Assembly: GCA_903870995.1 (NCBI GenBank)
Contig: CAIQFD010000056.1
Coordinates: 25,640 to 89,639, forward strand
Direction of reading: 5' to 3'
Origin: an uncultured Methylophilaceae bacterium
GTDB taxonomy: Bacteria > Pseudomonadota > Gammaproteobacteria > Burkholderiales > Methylophilaceae
Length of the DNA: 64,000 bases
The translations under genes were made by a program, and so were the position numbers. Every line of letters begins with the position of its first letter. The first letter of the stretch is position 1. Shown piece after piece: positions 37,917-47,003 of this stretch. A model generated the notes under the pieces. That model was not told the origin of the DNA and did no database searches. It was given only the letters and a program-made list of their open reading frames with translations.

Positions 37917-39437
37917 TTAGAAGAAGCCCAGTTTTTTAGGGCTGTAGCTTACTAACAAGTTTTTAGTTTGTTGGTAGTGATCAAGCATCATTTTGTGTGT
38001 TTCACGGCCAATACCTGATTCTTTGTAGCCGCCGAACGCTGCATGTGCTGGGTAAGCATGGTAGCAGTTGGTCCAAACGCGACCAGCTTTGATGCCACGA
38101 CCCATGCGGTAAGCACGGTTGCCATCACGACTCCAAACGCCAGAGCCTAAACCAAAGATGGTGTCGTTAGCGATTTCTAATGCTTCAGCTTCATCTTTAA
38201 AGGTTGTGACAGCAAGCACTGGTCCAAAAATTTCTTCTTGGAAAATACGCATTTTGTTGTGGCCTTTAAATAGCGTTGGCTTCACGTAGTAACCTTGTGA
38301 CAAATCGCCACCAAGTTTATTTTGTTCGCCGCCAATTAGTAGCTCAGCACCTTCTTGTTTGCCGATGTCCATGTAAGACATGATCTTATTCAATTGGTCA
38401 GCAGAAGCTTGCGCGCCAATCATGGTATTTGGATCAAGTGGGTTGCCTTGTTTAATTGCAGCAACACGTGGCAATACACGCTCCATGAATTTGTCGTAAA
38501 CAGACTCTTGAATCAATGCACGTGATGGGCAGGTACAAACTTCGCCTTGGTTGAATGCAAACAATACCAAGCCTTCAACAGCTTTATCAAAGAAGTCATC
38601 ATCTGCAGATGCGATATCTTCAAAGAAGATGTTAGGTGATTTGCCGCCTAGTTCAAGTGTTGCAGGAATCAAGTTGCCAGCAGCAGCTTGTGCAATCACG
38701 CGGCCAGTTGCTGTAGAGCCAGTGAATGCGATTTTTGCGATACGGCGGCTGTTAGCAAGAGGAGCACCAACTTCACGGCCATAACCGTTGACAATATTCA
38801 TGACGCCTGGTGGAACGATATCAGCAATTGTTTCCATCAAAATCATGATGCTAATTGGTGTGAATTCAGCTGGTTTCATTACAACACAGTTACCCGCTGC
38901 AACCGCAGGTGCAAGTTTCCATGCAGCCATCAAGATTGGGAAGTTCCAAGGAATGATTTGACCGATGACGCCTAGTGGTTCGTGGAAGTGATATGCGACC
39001 ATTGTGTCGTCGATTTCGCTCAATGTGCCTTCTTGAGCACGCAAGCAACCCGCAAAGTAACGGAAATGATCGATTGCTAATGGAATGTCAGCATTCATTG
39101 TTTCACGAATTGGTTTGCCGTTATCGATGGTTTCAGCAGTTGCTAATAACTCAAGATTAGCTTCTAAACGATCAGCAATTTTAAGCAACATGTTGGCGCG
39201 TTCTTGTACTGATGTTTTGCCCCATTTGTCAGCCGCTGCATGGGCTGCATCTAACGCTAACTCAACGTCAGCTGCACCAGAGCGCGCTGCTTTTGTATAT
39301 GGCAAGCCAGTGATTGGCGTAATCACATCAAAATATTCACCGCCAACTGGTGCAACCCATTTACCACCAATGAAGTTGTCGTATTTGGCTTTATATGGGA
39401 TTTTTACGCCCATGCCCTTTAAAAGTTCTAAACTCAT
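37917..39437 (-). CDS. NAD(P)-dependent aldehyde dehydrogenase, AldB/ExaC type
   Basis: A 506-aa aldehyde dehydrogenase oxidising an aldehyde to the acid. NAD-binding and catalytic segments are [15 protein letters not shown] (glutamate) and [12 protein letters not shown] (active cysteine). The N-terminus [19 protein letters not shown] and the C-terminus [13 protein letters not shown] place it with acetaldehyde dehydrogenases of the AldB/ExaC group. The natural substrate here is uncertain; short-chain aldehydes are likely. A GGAGA ribosome-binding site precedes the ATG. Confidence 0.94.
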   Translation of the reverse strand: MSLELLKGMGVKIPYKAKYDNFIGGKWVAPVGGEYFDVITPITGLPYTKAARSGAADVELALDAAHAAADKWGKTSVQERANMLLKIADRLEANLELLATAETIDNGKPIRETMNADIPLAIDHFRYFAGCLRAQEGTLSEIDDTMVAYHFHEPLGVIGQIIPWNFPILMAAWKLAPAVAAGNCVVMKPAEFTPISIMILMETIADIVPPGVMNIVNGYGREVGAPLANSRRIAKIAFTGSTATGRVIAQAAAGNLIPATLELGGKSPNIFFEDIASADDDFFDKAVEGLVLFAFNQGEVCTCPSRALIQESVYDKFMERVLPRVAAIKQGNPLDPNTMIGAQASADQLNKIMSYMDIGKQEGAELLIGGEQNKLGGDLSQGYYVKPTLFKGHNKMRIFQEEIFGPVLAVTTFKDEAEALEIANDTIFGLGSGVWSRDGNRAYRMGRGIKAGRVWTNCYHAYPAHAAFGGYKESGIGRETHKMMLDHYQQTKNLLVSYSPKKLGFF

Positions 39438-39793
39438 CCTGATTATCTCCGTGTTTTTTTAAGTAGATTTCTATGCGCCATGTTGCTTAATTACCACCCG
39501 TAACTTTACCTCAAATCAAAACAAAATAAAGCCCCTAAAGTTTGTTTTTTATTTGAGTGTTTCAAAAGCCATCTTTAAAGCCATTCGCAAGACTTGATGA
39601 CGTAGATGTTGGTCTTGGATTACCCCCTAAGAAAAAGTGGACTTTTTTTATCAAGATTTATGATTTTTCCGCGCCAATACTGAACACAAGCGACTTAATG
39701 ATTGATACAATATTGTGATTAATTTGTAACTTTTTTGGCAAAATCACGTCATAAGTGTGTAAATGCCAATCAATTAAGCTTTGGAGAGAAGTT
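39438..39793. other. Intergenic region between divergent aldehyde dehydrogenase and fds genes
   Basis: This 356-bp AT-rich spacer holds the leader of both divergent operons. A CCCCCT run lies near 39623 and a TTGATACAATATTG segment near 39703. I saw no sigma-54 promoter, convincing -35/-10 pair, terminator, RNA gene or ORF of note. The ORF-track extension of fdsG into this region is not supported. Confidence 0.6.
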
Positions 39794-40261
39794 GTGTCAG
39801 ATGAAAATTTAGTGAGTATCGATAAACATATCGAAGCTCATGTTAATGTTCCAGGCGCTTTAATGCCTTTGCTTCATGCAATACAGGATGATATTGGCTA
39901 CGTTCCTGAAAGTAGTTATTCGAAAATTGCTAAAGCATTAAATTTATCTGTCGCTGAGGTGCACGGCGTGGTGACTTTTTATCATCACTTCCGCACTCAT
40001 GCACCGGGTAAGCACATTCTCCAGATTTGTCGCGCAGAATCATGTCAGTCCATGGGTTCTGAAGCGCTTGAAGCTTACGTCAAAAAAACATTGGGTGTTG
40101 ACTATCACCAAACTACAGCAGATGGTGCAATTACCCTAGAGCCTGTTTACTGTTTGGGTAACTGCGCATGCTCACCAGCGGCATCGATTGATGACCAGGT
40201 ATGTGGTCGCGTAGACGTTGCTCGTGTGAATGAAATTATTGCTGAAGCGAGGGGCGCATAA
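39794..40261 (+). CDS. fdsG: NAD-dependent formate dehydrogenase gamma subunit
   Basis: NuoE-like [2Fe-2S] subunit of the soluble, molybdenum-containing formate dehydrogenase that oxidises formate to CO2 and reduces NAD+. Cluster cysteines appear as CRAESC and [12 protein letters not shown] choose GTG 39794 because GGAGAG lies 5 bp upstream, giving 155 aa. The track's ATG at 39755 adds 13 residues without family support. It overlaps fdsB by one base. Confidence 0.95.
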   Translation: MSDENLVSIDKHIEAHVNVPGALMPLLHAIQDDIGYVPESSYSKIAKALNLSVAEVHGVVTFYHHFRTHAPGKHILQICRAESCQSMGSEALEAYVKKTLGVDYHQTTADGAITLEPVYCLGNCACSPAASIDDQVCGRVDVARVNEIIAEARGA

Positions 40262-41811
40262 TGGCGATTAAGATTTATGTCCCTAGAGACTCGAGTGCGC
40301 TTTCATTGGGCGCTCACAAAGTGGCTGCGAATATTCAAGCGGAAGCTGCAAAACGCGGTATTGAAATCAATTTGATTCGCAATGGCTCTCGTGGATTGTT
40401 TTGGCTGGAAACGATGGTGGAAGTTGCAACAGATAAAGGTCGTGTGGCTTATGGCCCTGTCATGCCAAAAGATGTGGTAAGTTTATTTGATGCTGATTTT
40501 ATCAGTGGTGGTGCGCATCCGCTTAATCTTGGTTTAACCGCTGAAATTGAATGGCTCAAAAAACAAGAGCGTCTTACCTTTGCGCGCGTTGGTATTACTG
40601 ATCCTATTTCAGTTGAGGATTATGTGGCGCATGACGGCTACAAAGGCTTAAAAAATGCATTAGCTAAATCTGGCGCAGAGATTGTCAAAGAAGTTACAGA
40701 TTCAGGCTTGCGTGGTCGTGGTGGCGCAGCATTCCCAACGGGCATTAAGTGGAACACCGTACTGAATGCGCCAGCAGACCAAAAATACATTGTATGTAAT
40801 GCCGATGAAGGCGATTCAGGTACTTATTCTGACCGCATGATCATGGAAGGTGACCCGCTTGTGCTCGTCGAGGGCATGACCATTGCAGGTTTGGCTGTAG
40901 GGGCGACACAAGGTTATATCTACTTGCGTTCAGAGTATCCTGATGCCTTAGTGACGCTCAATGAAGCGATTACGAATGCTTATCAAGCTGGGTATTTGGG
41001 CGATGATATTTGCGGTAGCGGTAAGCGTTTTCATTTAGAAGTGCGCCGTGCTGCTGGTGCTTATGTGTGTGGTGAAGAAACTTCATTGCTCGAAAGCTTA
41101 GAAGGTAAGCGTGGCTTAGTGCGTTTTAAACCACCACTTCCAGCAATTGAAGGCTTATTCGGCAAGCCAACCGTTGTTAATAATGTCATTTCATTAGCGA
41201 CGGTGCCTATTGTGTTAGACAAAGGCGGCAAGTTTTACCAAGATTTTGGCATGGGGCGTTCACGCGGTACATTGCCTATTCAATTGGCAGGCAACATCAA
41301 ACAATGCGGTTTGGTTGAAAAAGCTTTTGGTGTCACCTTACGCGAATTGCTTTACGACTTTGGTGGTGGCTCAGCTTCAGGTAAGCCTATTCGTGCGGTT
41401 CAAGTCGGCGGTCCATTAGGTGCTTATTTGCCTGAGTCTCAATTCGATACGCCTTTAGATTACGAGAAGTTCACAGAGATTTGGGCGGTGCTTGGTCATG
41501 GCGGTATTGTCGCATTTGACGACACTGTGGATATGGCAAAAATGGCACGTTATGCGTTTGAATTTTGTGCGGTGGAATCATGTGGTAAATGTACGCCATG
41601 CCGTATCGGTTCCACGCGCGGGGTTGAAGTGATGGATAAGATTATCGCGAAAGATGACCATGCGAAAAATATTTCTTTGATACGTGATTTAAGCGACACC
41701 ATGTTGAATGGCTCATTGTGTGCCTTGGGCGGCATGACGCCATACCCGGTATTAAGTGCAATTAACCATTTCCCAGAAGATTTTGGCCTAGAGAAAGGTC
41801 AAGTGGCTTAA
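40261..41811 (+). CDS. fdsB: NAD-dependent formate dehydrogenase beta subunit
   Basis: NuoF-like diaphorase subunit binding FMN, NAD and a 4Fe-4S cluster, 516 aa. A thioredoxin-like N-terminal domain is followed by the FMN site GRGGAAFPTGIKW, the NADH-binding YVCGEETSLLESLEGKRG and cluster motif SCGKCTPCRIG. It delivers electrons from FdsG/FdsA to NAD+. It lies between fdsG and fdsA with an 18-bp gap to the latter. Confidence 0.96.
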   Translation: MAIKIYVPRDSSALSLGAHKVAANIQAEAAKRGIEINLIRNGSRGLFWLETMVEVATDKGRVAYGPVMPKDVVSLFDADFISGGAHPLNLGLTAEIEWLKKQERLTFARVGITDPISVEDYVAHDGYKGLKNALAKSGAEIVKEVTDSGLRGRGGAAFPTGIKWNTVLNAPADQKYIVCNADEGDSGTYSDRMIMEGDPLVLVEGMTIAGLAVGATQGYIYLRSEYPDALVTLNEAITNAYQAGYLGDDICGSGKRFHLEVRRAAGAYVCGEETSLLESLEGKRGLVRFKPPLPAIEGLFGKPTVVNNVISLATVPIVLDKGGKFYQDFGMGRSRGTLPIQLAGNIKQCGLVEKAFGVTLRELLYDFGGGSASGKPIRAVQVGGPLGAYLPESQFDTPLDYEKFTEIWAVLGHGGIVAFDDTVDMAKMARYAFEFCAVESCGKCTPCRIGSTRGVEVMDKIIAKDDHAKNISLIRDLSDTMLNGSLCALGGMTPYPVLSAINHFPEDFGLEKGQVA

Positions 41812-41829
41812 GGCCGCTAGGAGAAACAC

Positions 41830-44673
41830 ATGAGTAAATATACTGATTTCGGTACGCCAGCGAAAACATCTGACAATACAATCACACTCGAAATTGATGG
41901 TACGCAGATTACCGTGCCAGAAGGCACGTCAATCATGCATGCAGCCATGGTGGGCGGTGTGACGGTGCCTAAGTTGTGTGCGACGGACAGCTTAGATCCT
42001 TACGGTTCATGCCGTTTATGCTTGGTCGAGATTGAAGGTCGTCGTGGCTTCCCAGCATCTTGTACTACACCAGTGGCTGAAGGGATTAAAGTCAAAACAC
42101 AAACGCCTAAGCTGGCGGATATTCGTAAAGGGGTGATGGAGCTTTATATTTCCGACCATCCCCTAGACTGCCTAACATGTGCAACCAATGGTGATTGCGA
42201 GCTGCAAGACATGGCCGGGGCCGTAGGTTTGCGAGAAGTGCGTTATGGCTATGATGGCGAAAATCATCTCAAATCAGAAAAAGACACTTCAAATCCTTAT
42301 TTCCAGTTTGATCCTTCAAAATGTATCGTTTGCTCACGCTGTGTGCGTGCTTGTGAAGAGGTGCAAGGTACTTTTGCGCTGACGATTCAAGGTCGTGGCT
42401 TTGAGTCTAAAGTGGCTTCAGGGACTGAAAATTTCCTTGAGTCAGAATGTGTTTCTTGTGGTGCTTGCGTTCAAGCTTGCCCAACAGCGACTTTGATTGA
42501 AAAATCAGTGGTGCAACACGGTGTGCCTGAGCATTCAGTGACAACGACTTGTGCTTATTGTGGCGTGGGTTGTTCTTTTGATGCTGAAATGAAAGGCGAG
42601 CAGGTAGTTCGCATGGTGCCAAGTAAAAATGGTGGTGCTAACCATGGACACTCTTGTGTGAAAGGCCGTTTTGCTTGGGGTTACGCAACCCATCAAGACC
42701 GTATTACCACGCCAATGATTCGTAAAAGCATTCATGATGCTTGGACTGAGGTTTCATGGGATGAGGCATTGAATTATGCGGCCAGTGAAATTACACGTAT
42801 TCAAGCCAAGTATGGCAAAGATGCTGTCGGTGGTATTACTTCATCACGTTGTACTAATGAAGAGGTCTACGTCACTCAAAAATTAGTGCGTGCAGTATTT
42901 GGTAGCAATAATGTGGATACATGCGCCCGTGTTTGCCACTCACCAACAGGTTATGGCTTAAAACAAACCTTGGGTGAATCAGCGGGTACACAAACCTTTG
43001 ATTCAGTCATGCAATCAGATGTGATTTTTGTGATGGGAGCTAACCCAACTGACGGCCATCCAGTATTTGGCTCACAAATGAAGCGCCGCTTACGTGAAGG
43101 TGCGAAATTAATTGTGGCTGACCCACGTCAAATTGACTTGGTTTCATCCCCGCATGTAAAAGCGGACTACCATTTGAAGTTGCGTCCAGGTACAAACGTT
43201 GCCTTAATTTCAGCGATGTCGCATGTGATTGTGACTGAGGGCTTGGTCAATGAAGCCTTTGTGAAAGAGCGTTGTGAATGGGAATCGTACGAGCAATGGC
43301 GTGATTTTGCTGCTAAACCAGAAAACTCACCGGAAGCGCTCAGTGACACACTAGGTGTGCCAGCAGAAGAGTTGCGTGCAGCAGCAAGACTCTACGCTAC
43401 AGGTGGAAATGCTGCGATTTACTACGGCCTAGGCGTAACAGAGCACAGCCAAGGCTCAACGACTGTCATGGGCATTGCCAACCTTGCGATGGCAACCGCT
43501 AACGTTGGCCGTGAAGGCGTCGGTGTCAATCCACTTCGTGGTCAAAATAACGTGCAAGGTTCATGTGACATGGGTTCTATGCCGCATGAATTCCCAGGCT
43601 ATCGCCATGTGTCAGATGATGCGACACGCGCTTTATTCGAATCTGCATGGGGTCGCCCGCTAAGCAAAGAGCCAGGTCTTCGTATTCCTAATATGCTCGA
43701 TCAAGCGATTGGTGGCGGATTTAAAGCTTTGTATTGTGTTGGTGAGGACATTGTTCAATCTGATCCAAATACACAGCATGTGACTCACGCCCTTGAAGCC
43801 ATGGAGTGTGTGATTGTTCAAGATTTGTTCTTGAATGAAACTGCGATGTACGCACATGTATTCTTCCCAGGGGCTTCCTTCTTGGAAAAATCAGGTACTT
43901 TTACGAACGCTGAGCGCCGTATTTCGCCTGTACGCCGAGTGATGACGCCTAAAAATGGTTTTGAGGATTGGGAAGTGACTGCTAAGTTGTCAGCGGCCTT
44001 AGGTTACCCAATGCATTATTCACACGCTTCTGATATTTTGGATGAAATCGCGATGCTGACACCAACATTCAAGGGTGTCAGCTTCAAGAAGCTAGATGAA
44101 CTTGGTAGCGTTCAGTGGCCATGTGATGATGAAAATCCAGCAGGCACGCCAACCATGCACATTGATGAGTTTGTGCGCGGTAAAGGTAAATTCTTTATCA
44201 CGGAATATGTCCCAACGACTGAAAAAGTGAACGCGAAATATCCGTTGATTTTGACGACAGGCCGTATTCTTTCTCAATACAACGTAGGTGCGCAAACACG
44301 ACGTACTGATAACGTTGCATGGCACCATGAGGATGTCATTGAAATTCACCCACATGACGCTGAAGACCGTGGTATTAATGATGGCGATTGGGTAGGGATT
44401 ACTAGTCGTGCTGGTGAAACAGTGCTTCACGCTAAGATTACAGAGCGTGTTCAGCCTGGCGTGGTGTATACCACTTTCCACCATCCAGAGTCTGGTGCGA
44501 ACGTTATTACTACTGATAATTCAGATTGGGCAACGAATTGCCCTGAGTTTAAAGTGACCGCGGTGCAATTAACCAAGGTGACACAACTTTCTGAATGGCA
44601 GCGTGGGTATAAAGCTTTTAGTGAAGAGCAAATTGGTTTTGTGCAAAACCCACATAGTGAGGCAAACGTATAA
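41830..44673 (+). CDS. fdsA: Formate dehydrogenase alpha subunit (Mo-bis-MGD)
   Basis: Catalytic subunit of 947 aa. In order: an N-terminal [2Fe-2S] domain (CATDSLDPYGSCRLC), an LDCLTCATNGDCELQ segment, two ferredoxin clusters (CIVCSRCVRAC and CVSCGACVQACP), a 4Fe-4S site CAYCGVGC, then the molybdopterin domains. The molybdenum-ligand cysteine is expected at about Cys369, followed by His370 (RVCHSPT), the same pair as in characterised FdsA enzymes. AGGAG precedes the ATG by 7 bp. A molybdenum enzyme (not tungsten) is assumed from family, not shown. Confidence 0.97.
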   Translation: MSKYTDFGTPAKTSDNTITLEIDGTQITVPEGTSIMHAAMVGGVTVPKLCATDSLDPYGSCRLCLVEIEGRRGFPASCTTPVAEGIKVKTQTPKLADIRKGVMELYISDHPLDCLTCATNGDCELQDMAGAVGLREVRYGYDGENHLKSEKDTSNPYFQFDPSKCIVCSRCVRACEEVQGTFALTIQGRGFESKVASGTENFLESECVSCGACVQACPTATLIEKSVVQHGVPEHSVTTTCAYCGVGCSFDAEMKGEQVVRMVPSKNGGANHGHSCVKGRFAWGYATHQDRITTPMIRKSIHDAWTEVSWDEALNYAASEITRIQAKYGKDAVGGITSSRCTNEEVYVTQKLVRAVFGSNNVDTCARVCHSPTGYGLKQTLGESAGTQTFDSVMQSDVIFVMGANPTDGHPVFGSQMKRRLREGAKLIVADPRQIDLVSSPHVKADYHLKLRPGTNVALISAMSHVIVTEGLVNEAFVKERCEWESYEQWRDFAAKPENSPEALSDTLGVPAEELRAAARLYATGGNAAIYYGLGVTEHSQGSTTVMGIANLAMATANVGREGVGVNPLRGQNNVQGSCDMGSMPHEFPGYRHVSDDATRALFESAWGRPLSKEPGLRIPNMLDQAIGGGFKALYCVGEDIVQSDPNTQHVTHALEAMECVIVQDLFLNETAMYAHVFFPGASFLEKSGTFTNAERRISPVRRVMTPKNGFEDWEVTAKLSAALGYPMHYSHASDILDEIAMLTPTFKGVSFKKLDELGSVQWPCDDENPAGTPTMHIDEFVRGKGKFFITEYVPTTEKVNAKYPLILTTGRILSQYNVGAQTRRTDNVAWHHEDVIEIHPHDAEDRGINDGDWVGITSRAGETVLHAKITERVQPGVVYTTFHHPESGANVITTDNSDWATNCPEFKVTAVQLTKVTQLSEWQRGYKAFSEEQIGFVQNPHSEANV

Positions 44674-44688
44674 ATTACGTGAGCGCTA

Positions 44689-45525
44689 ATGCACTCCCCT
44701 AAAAAGTCAGCATTGCTATCATCTGAAATAATTGCGCAAGCGGCGACTAGTCGCTTGCTTGTGCAAAAGTGGCAATCTGGCCGTGTTAACTCAATCGAAG
44801 ATTGTGTGGCAGAAGAAGTGCCTGTTGCGATGATCTATAACGGTATCTCTCATGCCGTGATGCTGGCAAGTCCGCAAGATCTAGAAGATTTTGCATTGGG
44901 TTTTTCATTGGCAGAGGGCATCTTAAGTAGCCCAAAAGCGCTTTATGGGATTGAGGTTGTTCAGCAGGAATCAGGCATCGAACTGAGGATGGACATTGCT
45001 AACGCGAGTTTTTCGCAGCTAAAAGACAGAAGACGTAGTATGACCGGTCGGACTGGCTGCGGCCTTTGCGGTGCGGAGAGTTTGGTACAAGCATTACGAC
45101 TACCAGAGCTTGTGAATGAGTCTAAAGAGATGTTTGAAAGTGCTGCTGTACTAAGGGCGCTTAACTCAGCTTTTAGCCAGCAATTATTGCAAGCGAAAAC
45201 TGGCGCAACGCATGCTAGCTTCTGGGTTAAGTCCAGCGGTGAGATTACGATGGTGCGTGAAGATGTTGGTCGTCACAATGCTTTGGATAAATTGCTAGGT
45301 GCCAGAGCCAAGCAAGAAGCGGGATCTGGATTTGTATTAACTACTAGCCGTGCAAGCTATGAGATGGTACAAAAGGTTGCGGTTGCAGGCGTTGCTATGT
45401 TGGTAGCAATTTCAGCCCCGACAGGCTTAGCAATAAGAGTTGCTGAACAATGTGGCATCACATTAATTGGCTTTGCACGTGGAGAGCAATTTGTGGTTTA
45501 TACCCATCCAGAGCGGCTTAATTAG
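44689..45525 (+). CDS. fdhD: Formate dehydrogenase accessory sulfurtransferase FdhD
   Basis: Transfers sulfur to the molybdenum cofactor for FDH activation (also called FdsC in fds operons), 278 aa. The reactive cysteine loop TGRTGCGLCGAE (Cys124 and Cys127) and the VREDVGRHNALDKLLGA motif are intact. Placement between fdsA and fdsD matches the fdsGBACD order known from Cupriavidus. Confidence 0.95.
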   Translation: MHSPKKSALLSSEIIAQAATSRLLVQKWQSGRVNSIEDCVAEEVPVAMIYNGISHAVMLASPQDLEDFALGFSLAEGILSSPKALYGIEVVQQESGIELRMDIANASFSQLKDRRRSMTGRTGCGLCGAESLVQALRLPELVNESKEMFESAAVLRALNSAFSQQLLQAKTGATHASFWVKSSGEITMVREDVGRHNALDKLLGARAKQEAGSGFVLTTSRASYEMVQKVAVAGVAMLVAISAPTGLAIRVAEQCGITLIGFARGEQFVVYTHPERLN

Positions 45526-45559
45526 GATTTAAAGTTAAAAGAGTGAGTGCGAGAAAACA

Positions 45560-45784
45560 ATGGATATTGAGCAGTTGATTATCATGGCCAACCAGATTGG
45601 CACATTTTTTAAGTCTTCCCCTGATGTTGAGCAGGCGCAGAAGGATATTGTGATGCACATCAAACGCTTTTGGGCATTGAGTATGCGTTTGCAGTTAATT
45701 GAGCATGCGCAAACAAAAGAAGGTAAGGGTTTGTTGCCGATTGTTAAAGATGCAGTTATTCAGCATCAGGCCTTGTTGGCTTAA
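45560..45784 (+). CDS. fdsD: Formate dehydrogenase delta subunit
   Basis: Small 74-aa protein that closes fds operons and is needed for mature enzyme. The helical core LIIMANQIGTFFKSSPDVEQ and the RFWALSMRLQL motif are characteristic of the FdsD family. It starts 34 bp after fdhD. The following gene ispD is 42 bp away in the same direction but belongs to a different pathway. Confidence 0.92.
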   Translation: MDIEQLIIMANQIGTFFKSSPDVEQAQKDIVMHIKRFWALSMRLQLIEHAQTKEGKGLLPIVKDAVIQHQALLA

Positions 45785-45826
45785 TATCTAGCCTATTCTT
45801 GTTGCCATCAAAAACGTAAATCTGTC

Positions 45827-46519
45827 ATGACGAAATTCCACGTCATTATTCCCGCTGCTGGCTCTGGTAGTCGAATGGCAACTGTTCTGCCCAAGCAATA
45901 TCTGCCTTTGGCGGGGCGTCCGATTGTTTCGTGGACACTTGAACCCTTTTTAACTTGCGAACGGATTGCTTCAGTTCATCTTGTACTGAGTGCTGATGAT
46001 GCGCATTGGCAGGCACATGCAACGCATCATCCAAAACTATCCACATTGCATTGTGGTGGTGAAACCCGCGCAGAAACCGTTCTCAACGCGTTAAAAGTAT
46101 TAAATGTTGAACCGTCTGATTGGATTCTGGTGCACGATGCAGCGAGACCTGGGCTTACACATCAGTTGTTAGACTATTTGCTGGATGAAGTAGAGGACGA
46201 TGAGGTGGGCGGTTTGTTGGCCATTCCTTTAGCCGATACGTTGAAGCGTGCCGACGCAAAGCAACGTGTTGCCAGCACCGAGCCACGTGAGGGTTTATGG
46301 CAAGCACAAACACCGCAAATGTTCCGTTACGGAATTTTAAAAGAAGCCTTAATTAAATCCGGCGGGGCTCCTACCGATGAAGCGCAAGCCGTTGAAGCGT
46401 TGGGCTTAAGTCCTAAGTTGGTCACAGGCCAGCTGCGCAATTTGAAAATCACTTATCCGCAAGATTTAGCATTAGCAGAAGCCATTATTGCGGCAGACCA
46501 TCATGAGGCAAAAAAATGA
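45827..46519 (+). CDS. ispD: 2-C-methyl-D-erythritol 4-phosphate cytidylyltransferase
   Basis: CTP-dependent third enzyme of the MEP isoprenoid pathway, 230 aa. The glycine-rich CTP site [19 protein letters not shown] and [10 protein letters not shown] are conserved, and the late [12 protein letters not shown] closes the site. Its stop overlaps the ispF start by 4 bp. Confidence 0.95.
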   Translation: MTKFHVIIPAAGSGSRMATVLPKQYLPLAGRPIVSWTLEPFLTCERIASVHLVLSADDAHWQAHATHHPKLSTLHCGGETRAETVLNALKVLNVEPSDWILVHDAARPGLTHQLLDYLLDEVEDDEVGGLLAIPLADTLKRADAKQRVASTEPREGLWQAQTPQMFRYGILKEALIKSGGAPTDEAQAVEALGLSPKLVTGQLRNLKITYPQDLALAEAIIAADHHEAKK

Positions 46520-46998
46520 TAAGAATCGGACATGGTTACGATGTGCACCAGTTGGTTGAAGGTCGTAAGTGCATTATTGGAGGGGTAGAAATTGCGTATG
46601 AAAAAGGCTTGCTTGGCCATTCTGATGCAGATGTTCTATTGCATGCGATATGTGATGCAATGTTGGGTGCGGTTGGCTTAGGAGATATTGGAAAACATTT
46701 CCCAGATACTGATGTTAATTACAAAGGTGCTGATTCTAGAAGTTTATTACGCCATGTTGCCCAACTATTAAAACAACATGGATATGTATTAAGTAATGTT
46801 GATGCGACGATCATTGCCCAAGCCCCTAAAATGGGGCCACATATTGAAAGTATGTGCACGAATATCGCAAGCGACTGTGGTGTTGCAAGAAGCCAAGTGA
46901 ACGTTAAAGCGACGACGACTGAAAAACTAGGGTTTATTGGTCGGGGGGAGGGAATTGCTGCTGAAGCGGTTTGTCTTGTGCAATCCGCTTCAGTTTAG
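46516..46998 (+). CDS. ispF: 2-C-methyl-D-erythritol 2,4-cyclodiphosphate synthase
   Basis: Zinc-dependent trimeric enzyme of the MEP pathway, 160 aa. N-terminal [32 protein letters not shown] and the C-terminal [17 protein letters not shown] are diagnostic. It forms a coupled pair with ispD and ends 5 bp from convergent czcA. Confidence 0.96.
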   Translation: MIRIGHGYDVHQLVEGRKCIIGGVEIAYEKGLLGHSDADVLLHAICDAMLGAVGLGDIGKHFPDTDVNYKGADSRSLLRHVAQLLKQHGYVLSNVDATIIAQAPKMGPHIESMCTNIASDCGVARSQVNVKATTTEKLGFIGRGEGIAAEAVCLVQSASV

Positions 46999-47003
46999 TC
47001 TAG

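Noticed and set aside
44092-44484. 130-aa minus-strand ORF opposite fdsA
   Set aside because: Shadow of a well-conserved molybdoenzyme region; no start signal or homologous motif.
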